Shown here piece by piece: positions 8,742-20,700 of a stretch of 64,000 nucleotides of DNA. The notes under the pieces are model-generated. The model ran no database searches. It was not told where the DNA came from and saw only the letters and a list, made by a program, of their open reading frames with translations. The translations under genes and the position numbers were made by a program. Each line of letters opens with the position of its first letter. Position 1 is the stretch's first letter. Source of the stretch: Liolophura sinensis (Eukaryota; Mollusca; Polyplacophora; Chitonida; Chitonidae); assembly GCF_032854445.1 (NCBI RefSeq), contig NC_088300.1, positions 78,781,084 through 78,845,083 on the forward strand, read 5' to 3'.

Positions 8742-11700
8742 ATGACAGCTGAAGATGTCTCAGGGGAGCGAGTAAAGGAGATATGTGAGGAGATATTGTT
8801 TGACAGCTCTAGTCCGGGTAAGCTATGTAAGCTTGAGGATTGTTTTCATGTCTTCTCATAGTTGTGGAAGACATGCAGTATTGAGTTTGTGCTGTCTGGT
8901 GTCCACAGTAACGCTTGTCCACACGATACCTCCAGAACTAATAGGTTATCACCAAATTTATATAGAAGCTTCATGACTATGACCTTAAAAGAAAAGACAA
9001 CTCTAGACCAAATGTATATACAGTAAACTCTCAACATCGACACCTTCATTAACCGACATCTTGTCAAAACCGACAACATTTCGTGGTCCGTTTTCTGCTC
9101 CATTTAACAGTAATGTTAATTGCCTTCAGTAAACGGACTCTGGTCTCTTCTGAACACCAACAGTGGTTTGTAGTGCAGACATTTCCAGCGAGTGTTAATC
9201 TGTCTTGTCTAATCCGACGCAGCCTGTCGCACAACGTCCGACGGAGTCCGAGTTTGGCATCAACTGGCCTGCTCCGCATTGACTGAAGATCAGTGGGAAG
9301 GGAGATAATCTGCTTATGTGAACTCTTACCTAGCAGTTGGTGATCTCCTGTGTGGATACTGTACCATGCCTCCTGCGGAGGTCAGAGTTTAGTCACTCTG
9401 TAATTGAAAGATGAGTCTGACACAGAGTAGCTCAATGACTGAATAAAACTGCCTCAAACAACAGTTGCCGTCACAAACTTCCCTGCTATTGCCCTGACAA
9501 CATCCGACCATGTCCAGTAGACCAGCAAAGCCTTGCCGTGTGGAAATGAACTTGAGTGATAAAAAGATTTTTTGTGAAGTAATTATGCGTAAAGTACAGA
9601 TCAGCTTCTATCCATAGTTGTTGATATGCATCACTGTGCTCTTTAACAAGTTTAATTAAACGTATGTGTATGTACAATACACATGTTGTTGTTGTTGTAG
9701 GCTACTTTCCCACGTTTAATCCACATCTTGTCTAAACAGTCAGTTTACAAAGATTCTACTGTATATATCGATAAAGAGTCACATTTGAAGTTCAAAAATA
9801 GGTCACTTTTTATTTTTGTGATGTAGGATAACCAAGATAACACAGTTCAAAGAAAGCAAAAACACCCATGCAGGGAAAATCGAACAGTCCGCCATGCTCT
9901 CGGCTTTAATCAATCAAGGGTGAGACATTTCTGGCGCCCATGAATTCATCTGTTCTGCTGTGATGTCACCCGTTCCTAGTTCACCATTTTGCCATGTAGA
10001 AGTAGCATTAAATCAGCTGTTTTCCTTCTGATTACGAGACAGTTCTGATACACTTAGAAGCCATTTTCAATGGGAAAGTGGTAATGGCATACATCTGGTG
10101 TTATTCCCTGAGGTCTTGACCAGGAGGCCAAAATGCGTGGCCTTTGGTTGTAATAATAAACGGGACCGTATTTCGCAGAACAGAAGATTGTCGCCCCTCT
10201 AGTATTGAAGAGCGTAGGGTACAGACGACAACATTGTGTTTCCAGTTTCCCCAAAATGGTGTATCACTTGGCCTCATAAGAATACCAGAATAAAAGATCT
10301 TACCTGGTTTGGCCATCTGTGATGTCACCCGCTGAGTCGTACTGTGTGGTCAGCTGCAGCTCGGCAAGGGCAGTAAATGTATAGTTTTTGGTTGATTTAA
10401 AGTCATTATTCTCAGAATCCCCCCCCCCCCCCCCTCCCATATAAACAGGCTATAACCTTTATAATTAGGAACAGTAGCTAAATCTGGACACTAATCCTTT
10501 AGTTATCCTATTAGCTGTCTTCATCAAATGACATGTCTATTTACCATATGTTAGTTTGTGGGAGACATGTCATAGTGTCAGAACTATTGGTCTAGTTATT
10601 TGTGTAATAAGACCTTAAACTGTAACCTTAATGTAAACATTGGGCAATGGAGAAGGACTACCATGAACCCCTGAGGTTACCAACAGGAACCCAGACCAAA
10701 ACATTTTTAGCTTTTTAGCTCAGTAATGTTCTCTCAGACTCTGTCTGTACATCTTGCCCTGTCTGTTTGTGGATTGTGTTGCTCTTGTTGACTGTCCTGT
10801 CCTGTCCCCTGTATTCTCCCACCATTTTTCTCCACGGCAGGTTTCTGTCAGGAGTGGTGGAGACTGGAGGTTCTGATTAGTTGTGGATTGGTCAAGAGAC
10901 GATCAGTGAAGAAAAAGCCTGTCTATCAACTCCTGTCAGCTGAAGAAACACTGACTTGTCAAATAAGAGGTAGGAATCTAAAGTTATTAATGTTTCAGAT
11001 TTGTCAGTCATATTTCAGAGCATGCTCAGTGTGATTGAATTCATGTTGATATAGCTACGTGTTGGTACTGTTTTCCTCCATCTGTATTATGGAAGCATGT
11101 TAAATTTACATGGTTTACATGTACATCACGTACTGTCATCTTCCCTAAAAAGTTTCTGAGCTGAAAAAAGTACAGATTTTGTCACCAGCCGGTATGTCTG
11201 ATGTTCTGAACATTTCTGTTTTGATCTATGCTCTCTATGTTACTTGTAATATGATTTCCGTCAGGACTAGGACGTCATTTTTTTCAGATTTGTCCGGCAG
11301 TCATTCTAACAAGAAAACCATTGGGGCCATGTCAGCTTCAGCGCCTGATGTCCTATATACAAATGATAATGATACCCATGACCACGGGTAAGATACACTC
11401 AGAACCATTAGCAAGCTGTGCTGCCATAGGGCAGAGAATCAGTGCCACTGGCTGAAGTCACGGGTAAGATACACTCAGAACCATCAGCAACCAGTGCTGC
11501 CATAGGGCAGAGAGTCAGTGCCACTGGCTGAAGTCACGGGTAAGATACACTCAGAACCATCAGCAACCAGTGCTGCCATAGGGCAGAGAGTCAGAGTCAC
11601 TGGCTGAAGTCACGGGTAAGATACACTCAGAACCATTAGCAACCAGTGCTGCCATAGGGCAGAGAGTCAGAGCCACTGGCTGAAGCCACGGGTAAGATAC

Positions 11701-14700
11701 ACTCAGAACCATCAGCAACCAGTGCTGCCATAGGGCAGAGAGTCAGACCTACTGGCTAAAATCATATGCTGTTACCGATGCATTTTTGTATTTATTTAAT
11801 TGTTGTTTTTCGCCATAGTCAAGAATTTTCACTTTTATGATGGGGGTCAGCTTTATGGGTAGAGGAAACCTCTGTGCACATGGTAAATTGTGGACCTGTG
11901 GCTAGTTACTAATGAACCTAGTTTTCCACGTACTTCTTATTGTCATGATGTCCCCAGAAGCAGCAAGAGGGAGAAAATACGCAGAATCCCTATCCAGAGC
12001 AAGGATTGAACACATCAAAATGTTTCTTCATCCTTTCATCTGAGCTTTTTTTTTTTCACTGAACATGTACCAGTATACCACCTGTAATGCCCCTTGTTGA
12101 TATGGTACTGATTTCCATATTATTGTTTTTATGCTTTATTTGTGTTCAGAAAATTTGCATCTATGTCTGTATCATTGGTCCTGTCTGGGTCATTGATAAA
12201 AGGTGTCTCACTGGTGACCTTAAGCCTTTGTGCAAAGAGGATAGATATAGGGATCCAGCTGCTTGCTGGTCAGCTTTTTGTGTCAGAATATCAGGTGTTT
12301 TGTTGCTGTCAGGCTGTGCTTTGTGTCTCCTAACCCAAGAACCTAATTGCTGTCATATACCAGTGAATGACACATTCTTGACTTCTGTGTGAAATCAGGA
12401 TTGATGTGTTTTTGTTTCTTCTGTTCTGTGCAGGCTGATTCTCTTGGTGGACCAGCGTGAGTCAGGAGGGGATGTGGTGGGGCTAGGACAGGTGAGCTAC
12501 CATCTGGGGTCAATTATTCCATTTTATGGCAATTACTAGCCTTAGGTTGACACCATAAAGCATGGTTTGCTAGGGCAGTTTTGGACCCTCACACTTTTGG
12601 TGGACCAGCGAGGGGGGAGATTGGATGCGGTGGGTGGGGGGTGGTGGTAGGACAGGTGAGCTACCACCTGCTGGGGTCAGGTATTTCATTTGATGGTAAA
12701 TAGTAGCTTTAGTTTGACACCATAAAGAATGCTTATCACGGGCAGTGTTGGACCCTCACACTTTTGGTGGACCAGCGAGAGGGGAGATGGGATGTGGAGG
12801 GGGCGTGTGTGTGTGCTAGGACAGGTGAGCTACCACCTGCTTGGGTCAGGTATTTCATTTGATTGTAAATAGTAGCTTTAGTTTGACACCATAAAGCATG
12901 CTTATCACGGGCAGTGTTGGACCCTCAGATTGTTGGTGAACCAGAGAGGGGGGAGATGGGATGCGGAGGGGGGGCTACCACCTGCTTGGGTCAGGTATTT
13001 CATTTGATTGTAAATAGTAGCTTTAGTTTGACACCATAAAGAATGCTTATCCCGGGCAGTGTTGGACCCTCAGATTGTTGGTGAACCAGAGAGGGGGGAG
13101 ATGGGATGCGGAGGGGGGGCTACCACCTGCTGGGGTCAGGTATTTCATTTTATGGTAAATAGTAGCTTTAGTTTGACACCATAAAGAATGCTTATCACGG
13201 GCAGTGTTGGACCCTCACACTTTTGGTGGACCAGCGAGGGGGGAGATGGGATGCGGAGGCAGGCGGGGTGTGTGTGTGCTAGGACAGGTGAGCTACCACC
13301 TGCTTGGGTCAGGTATTTCATTTGATGGTCAATAGTAGCTTTAGTTTGACACCATAAAGCATGCTTATCACGGGCAGTGTTGGACCCTCAGATTGTTGGT
13401 GAACCAGAGAGGGGGGAGATGGGATGTGGAGGGGGGGCTACCACCTGCTGGGGTCAGGTATTTCACTTTATGGTAAATAGTAGCTTTAGTTTGACACCAT
13501 ATAGAATGCTTATCACGGGCAGTGTTGGACCCTCACACTTTTGGTGGACCAGCGAGGGGGGAGATGGGATGCGGAAGCAGGGGGGGGGGGTGGTGTGTGC
13601 TAGGACAGGTGAGCTACCACCTGCTTGGGTCAGGTATTTCATTTGATGGTCAATAGTAGCTTTAGTTTGACACCATAAAGCATGCTTATCACGGGCAGTG
13701 TTGGACCCTCAGACTGTTGGTGCACCAGCGAGGGGGGAGATGGGATGCGGAGGGGGGGCTACCACCTGCTGGGGTCAGGTATTTCATTTGATGGTAAATA
13801 GTAACTTTAGTTTGATACCATAAAGCATGCTTATCACGGGCTGTGTTGGACCCTCAGACTGTTGGTGAACTTTGCATGTAGCTGTGAGGCCTATATGATG
13901 ATCTGAAATAGGGTTATGGTAGTCCCATTTTAATGACCTATAATGATTTGTTAGAGCCTACATCTGGATTACAGAGCAATGATTGCAACGGCAATTTACT
14001 GAGAATTCTCTAAAATTTCTCATGTATCTTACTTTCAGTTGTGTAAAATGTTTGAAGATGTCGGAATTAAGTACCGAACTGAAATTTTAGACTGTGGAGA
14101 TTACCAGTGGAAGTGGAGATGTGATCAAGAGGAAATAACTCTTCCTGTTGTTATTGAAAGAAAGCGGGCTGGTATGTATGAATAAAAAGAATTACGACTG
14201 TTCCTTTCTAAGATGAATGACTTTGTCCTTTGCTAAGTATGAAGGTTTTTTAATCTTAGTGGAAAGATGGTGACATTGAACTAATATGTGATTTCCCCAT
14301 GCTTCATTTATGTAGCCCCTGTGCTCACAAAATCTACTTGCCCCTTCACATATAATATTTCAAGTATAGATTAATGTACATTTATTGTGATAGATGCACA
14401 CACAACCTGCGAGAAAGAGGTATCATGAAAGATACACACACAACCTGCGAGAAAGAAGGTGTTGTCGTGTCACTACATGTACACGAATCGTGATAGATAC
14501 ACACACAACCTGCGAGAAAGAGGGTGTTGTCGTGTCACTGCATGTACAGGTATCGTAATAGATACACACACAACCTGCGAGAAAGAGGGTGTTGTCGTGT
14601 CACTACATGTACATGTATCGTGATAGATACACACACAACCTGCGAGAAAGAGGGTGTTGTCGTGTCACTGCATGTACACGTATCGTGATAGATACACACA

Positions 14701-17700
14701 CAACCTGCAAGAAAGAGGGTGTTGTCGTGTCACTGCATGTACATGTATCGTGATAGATACACACACAACCTGCGAGAAAGAGGGTGTTGTCGTGTCACTA
14801 CATGTACATGAATCGTGATAGATACACACACAACCTGCGAGAAAGAGGGTGTTGTCGTGTCACTGCATGTACATGAATCGTGATAGATACACACACAACC
14901 TGCGAGAAAGAGGGTGTTGTCGTGTCACTGCATGTACATGTATCGTGATAGATACACACACAACCTGCCAGAAAGAGGGTGTTGTCGTGTCACTGCATGT
15001 ACATGTATCGTGATAGATACACACACAACCTGCGAGAAAGAGGGTGTTGTCGTGTCACTGCATGTACATGAATCGTGATAGATACACACACAACCTGCGA
15101 GAAAGAGGGTGTTGTCGTGTCACTACATGTACATGAATCGTGATAGATACACACACAACCTGCGAGAAAGAGGGTGTTGTCGTGTCACTGCATGTACATG
15201 AATCGTGATAGATACACACACAACCTGCGAGAAAGAGGGTGTTGTCGTGTCACTGCATGTACATGAATCGTGATAGATACACACACAACCTGCAAGAAAG
15301 AGGGTGTTGTCGTGTCACTACATGTACATGAATCGTGATAGATACACACACAACCTGCGAGAAAGAGGGTGTTGTCGTGTCACTACATGTACATGTATCG
15401 TGATAGATACACACACAACCTGCGAGAAAGAGGGTGTTGTCGTGTCACTACATGTACATGAATCGTGATAGATACACACACAACCTGCGAGAAAGAGGGT
15501 GTTGTCGTGTCACTGCATGTACATGAATCGTGATAGATACACACACAACCTGCAAGAAAGAGGGTGTTGTCGTGTCACTGCATGTACATGAATCGTGATA
15601 GATACACACACAACCTGCGAGAAAGAGGGTGTTGTCGTGTCACTGCATGTACATGTATCGTGATAGATACACGCACACACAACACTACATGTACACTACA
15701 TGACCTAAAAATTTAGAACACAATTTAGTTGACAATTTGTCCTGACTCTGAGAGTTTTGACTTTTGTTTGGGGTCCTGGTTGATATCTTACTGACAATCA
15801 CATTAGGCCATTTACCATATTTCACAAGCCATGAGCCATATGAGATTGTAGAGTTACGACATACATACGTACCATTACCATTAGTGCACTTATCATATAA
15901 AGCATCATTACCATTAGTACACTTATCAGATAGAGCATCATTACCATTAGTACACTTATCAGATAGAGCATCATTACCATCAGTACACTTATCAGATAGA
16001 GCATCATTATCATTAGTACACTTTTCAGACAGAGCATCATTACCATTAGTACACTTATCAGACAGAGCATCCTTATGATACATTACTATTACTACACTTA
16101 TCAGATATGACATCATTACCATTAGTACACTTCTCAGACAGAGCATCCTTACGATACATTACCATTACTACAGTTATCAGATAGAGCATTATTACCATTA
16201 GTACACTTACCAGACAGGGCATCATTACCATTAGTACACTTATCAGTCAGAGCATCATTACCATACATTACTATTACTACACTTTTAAGATAGAGCATCA
16301 TTACCATTAGTACACTTGTCAGACAGAGCATCCTTACCATACATTACCATTACTACACTTATCAGATAGAGCATCATTACCATTAGTACACTTATCAGAC
16401 AGATCATCATTACCATACATTACCATTAGTACACTTATCAGACAGAGCATTCTTACCATACATTACCATTACTACAGTTATCAGATGGAGCATCATTACC
16501 ATTAGTACACTTACCAGACAGAGTATTCTTACCATACATTACCGTTACTACAGTTATCAGATGGAGCATCATTACCATTAGTACACTTATCAGACAGAGC
16601 AGCATTACCATTAGTACAATTATCAGATAGAGCATCAGTATCATACATTAGTGAGAATGGCAGTACTTTTGATGTATTTAGTTGTCAGTAATATTCATAT
16701 GTTCATCTTGACCAGATGACCTGGCTGCAAGCCTAAAGGATGGCCGCTTCTGGAAGCAGATCAACAACATGCTGAAGTGGCAGGAGAGGGCCAGAAAACA
16801 GGCCCTAGTGGGGCCACTGCATTACATCATAGAGGGGGAACTGGAAAAATATGTGGTACAGTGTGAGGATGGCTGTCAGGGGGTGGGTAGGTGTGGTCAC
16901 CCACCTCTCTCTGCAGTACAGGTAACTATGACTGGGCCATAGGGGTGAGGGATTACAACATTACATTATAGAGGTGGATCTGGAGAAATATGTGGTACAG
17001 TGTGAGGATGGCTGTCAGGGGGTGGGTAGGTGTGGTCACCCACCTCTCTCTGCAGTACAGGTAACTATGACTGGGCCATAGGGGTGAGGGGGTTACTACA
17101 TTACATTATAGAGGGGGATCTGGAGAAATATGCGGTACAATATGAAGATCGCTGTCAGTGGGTAGACAAGTGTGGTCACCCACCTCTCCTTGCAGTACAG
17201 GTAACTATGACAAGGCCTTGGGCGCGAGGGATTACAACATTACATCATGAGACTCGCCCACCTCTCCTTGCTGAACAGGTAACTATAACAGGGCCTTGGG
17301 GGAAGGGTTACTACATTACATCATGAGGCTCACCCACCTCTCCTTGCTGAACAGGTAACTATAACAGGGCCTTGGGGGAAGGGTTACTACATTACATCAT
17401 GAGGCTCACCCACCTCTCCTTACTGAACAGGTAACTATAACAGGGCCTTGGGGGAAGGGTTACTACATTACATCATGAGGCTCACCCACCTCTCCTTGCT
17501 GAACAGGTAACTATAACAGGGCCTTGGGGGAAGGGTTACTACATTACATCATGAGGCTCACCCACCTCTCCTTGCTGAACAGGTAACTATAACGGGGCCT
17601 TGGGGGAAGGGTTACTACATTACATCATAGAGGGGGAACTGGAGAAAATATGTGGTACAATGAGAGGATGGCTGTCAGGGGGTAGGCAAGTGTGGTCAAC

Positions 17701-20700
17701 TACCTCTCCTTGCAGTGCAGATAACTATGGCAGGGCCTTGGGGGTGAGGGGGTTACTACATTACATCATAAATGGGGAACTGGAGAAATGTGTGGTACAA
17801 TGTGAGGATGGCTGCTGGGGTAAACAAGCGTGGTCACCCACCTCTCCTTGTAGTAAAGGTGACTATGACACGGCCTTGGGGGTGAGAGTCACTGCATTAT
17901 GTGGTACAGTGTGAGGATGGCTTTTAGGGGGTGGGTAGGTGTGGTCACCCACCTCTCCTTGTAGTAGAGGTAACTATAATAGGGCCTTGGGGTGAGGGTT
18001 TCTTCAATACATCAGCCCTGTTTGAGACGGCTCACATGCGGGCACTTTACTCGACAGCTGCACACCATGCATGTATGTAAATTGTGAAGCAAAATGTAAA
18101 CAAAACTTTGGTTTGAGTTATCGTAAGCCGCAACTTTGGAATAACTTACACTGTGCCTGTGTAAACAGCACAGCCTGTAGGCGGGAGTAAAGCAGGGAAT
18201 GTTCACGTTGTCCACAGTCTCCAATATCATGAAGTATAGTTATCTAAGAATCACCTGACTGTGGAGCTAACAACACTGGCCGACCTATACATGTTTCTGT
18301 GTTCTGTGTGCAGGCAGCTGTGAAGGATTTGGAGTGTCACCCATCCCTGTGTGTCCATAAGACTGACTCGCTGCTCAACACTGTTAATCTGCTAGCAATA
18401 TTCTCAGCGGATATAGGGAAGAGGTAATCTTCTACCAGTAAACTTCTCCGGCAATAGGTGGGAAGGCCTGGCTGCAACCTGCGTATGGTCATGGGTTTCC
18501 CCATGCGCTGCAGGGTTTCCTTCCGCCATAATGCTGACAGGCGTAGTATAAGTGAAATATTCTTGAGTATGGCGTAAAACACCAATTGAATTGAATCAAT
18601 CTACCAGTAGACTTTCTCATTATGATGTTCAGATTTCCATTTGAGAATGCTTTATGATATGAAATGTTTTTGGGGTAGGGATTTTCATCTGCCTAAAATA
18701 CTCTGCTCATCACAGTGGTTATTAGGGTTTTGATTTCCATCTTAGAATGCTCTGTGATATGCTGTGTTTTGAAGAGTTTTCTTCTGCCCAAAACATTCTG
18801 AGCTGGAAGCGTTTACAGTATGCAGTGGTGTTTCTGGCGCACTACTCATCACAGAGGTTATCAGGGTTTTGACTTCCATCTTACAATGCTCTGTGATATG
18901 CTGTGTTTTGAAGAGTTTTCTTCTGCCCAAAACATTCTGAGCTGGAAGCGTTTACAGTATGCAGTGGTGTTTCTGGCGCATTACTCTGGCGCACTACTCA
19001 TCACAGAGGTTATCAGGGTTTTGATTTCCATCTTAGAATGCTCTGTGATATGCTGTGTTTTGAAGAGTTTTCTTCTGCCCAAAACATTCTGAGCTGGAAG
19101 CGTTTACAGCATGCAGTGGTGTTTCTGGCGCATTGCTCTGGCGCACTGCTCATCAAAGTGTATTCTAGCCCAGTATACTCTGCACATCACAGTGGTTATT
19201 AGGGTGTTGATTTCCATCTTAGAATGCTCTGTGATATGCTGTGTTTTGAAGAGTTTTCTTCTGCCCAAAACATTCTGAGCTGGAAGCGTTTACAGTATGC
19301 AGTGGTGTTTCTGGCGCAATACTCTGGCGCACTGCTCATCACAGTGTATTCCAGCCCAGAATACTCTGCACATCACAGTGGTTATTAGGGTTTTGATTTC
19401 CATCTTAGAATGCTCTGTGATATGCTGTGTTTTGAAGAGTTTTCTTCTGCCCAAAACATTCTGAGCTGGAAGCGTTTACAGCATGCAGTGGTGTTTCTGG
19501 CGCATTGCTCTGGCGCACTGCTCATCACAGTGTATTCAAGCCCAGAATACTCTGCTGATTGTAGTGTATTCTAGCCCAGAATACTCTTCTGATCCTAGTG
19601 TATTCTGCTCATCACAGTGTATTCTAGCCTAGAATACTCTGCTGATTGTAGTGTATTCTAGCCCAGAATACTCTTCTGATCCTAGTGTATTCTGCTCATC
19701 ACAGTGTATTCTAGCCTAGAATACTCATCTGATCCTAGTGTATTCTGCTCATCACAGTGTATTCTAGCCAAGAATACTCTGCTGATCCTAGTGTATTCTG
19801 CTCATCACAGTGTATTTTAGCCCAGAATACTCTGCTCATCACAGTGTATTCAGCCCAACACATCACAGTTTTTTTCCATGTTGGGAGTTGCTACAGTATG
19901 CAGAGGTTTGCTGACAAGAATTCCCTGTGTTTTTCTGGACAAGATGTTCTGTGGTTAGCTCTGGTTTCCTTACTGGGACACTTCAAAGCATGTTGTGGTT
20001 TCCTAGCAGGGACACTCCATAGTGTGGTGTAGTTTCCTAGCCTAGATATTTTCTGCTGTGCTGTGGTTCCAAGGTAGGGGCACTCCATAGTGAGATGTGG
20101 TTTCCAAGCCTAGATATTGTCTGATGTGTTGTGGTTCCAAGGTAGGGGCACTCCATAGTGAGATGTGGTTTCCTAGCTTAGGTATTGTCTGATGTGTTGT
20201 GGTTTACTGATAGGGACACTCCATGGTGTGCTCTGGTTCAATGCTAGGAACACCCTATAGTGTGCTGTGACTTCCTAGCAGGGACACTATAGTGTGCTGT
20301 GTGGTTTCCTAGCAGGGACACTCCATCGTGTGCTGTGTGGTTTCCTAGCAGGGACGTTACAGTGTGCTGTGTAGTTTTCTAGAAGAGACACTCCATCGTG
20401 TGCTGTAGTTTCCTAGCTTAGATATTTTCTGATGTGCTGTGGTTCCATGGCAGAGACACTGGATTATGTGTTGGTTTTCAGACAGAAACACTCGATGGTG
20501 TGTTGGTTTCCAGACAGGAACAGTCAATAGTGTGCTGGTTTTCAGACAGGAACAGTCAGTAGTGTGTTGGTTTTCAGACAGGAACAGTCAATAGTGTGTT
20601 GGTTTTTAGACAGAAACACTTGATAGTGTGTTGGTTTTCGGACAGGAACAGTCAATAGTGTGTTGGTTTTTAGACAGAAACACTTGATAGTGTGTTGGTT

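Larger units (their letters stand above)
8818..10840 (+). other. Intron with Tigger-like MITE and THAP fragment
   Basis: It follows the donor CCGG|GTAAGC. It contains the element at 9021-9761, a THAP-like fragment at 10128-10202 and a C run at 10421-10436. The acceptor is CTCCACGGCAG at 10840. Confidence 0.7.

Noticed and set aside
9083-9286. Plus-strand 67-codon and minus-strand 71-codon frames
   Set aside because: They lie within the Tigger-like MITE and have no transposase motifs.
14387-15675. Regular direct repeats resembling a CRISPR array
   Set aside because: Units are repeated along their whole length with no unique spacers, inside an animal intron: a minisatellite.
15685-16146. 153-codon minus-strand frame with repeated ALSDKCTNGND
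   Set aside because: It is a read-through of the 33-bp array, whose unit length is a multiple of three. Matching open frames exist on the other strand (15764-16078) and in other frames.
17030-17914. Plus-strand frames of about 100 codons as extra nuclease exons
   Set aside because: They cross several donor copies and mix coding-derived with intron-derived repeat sequence. The eight-exon model joins in phase without them.
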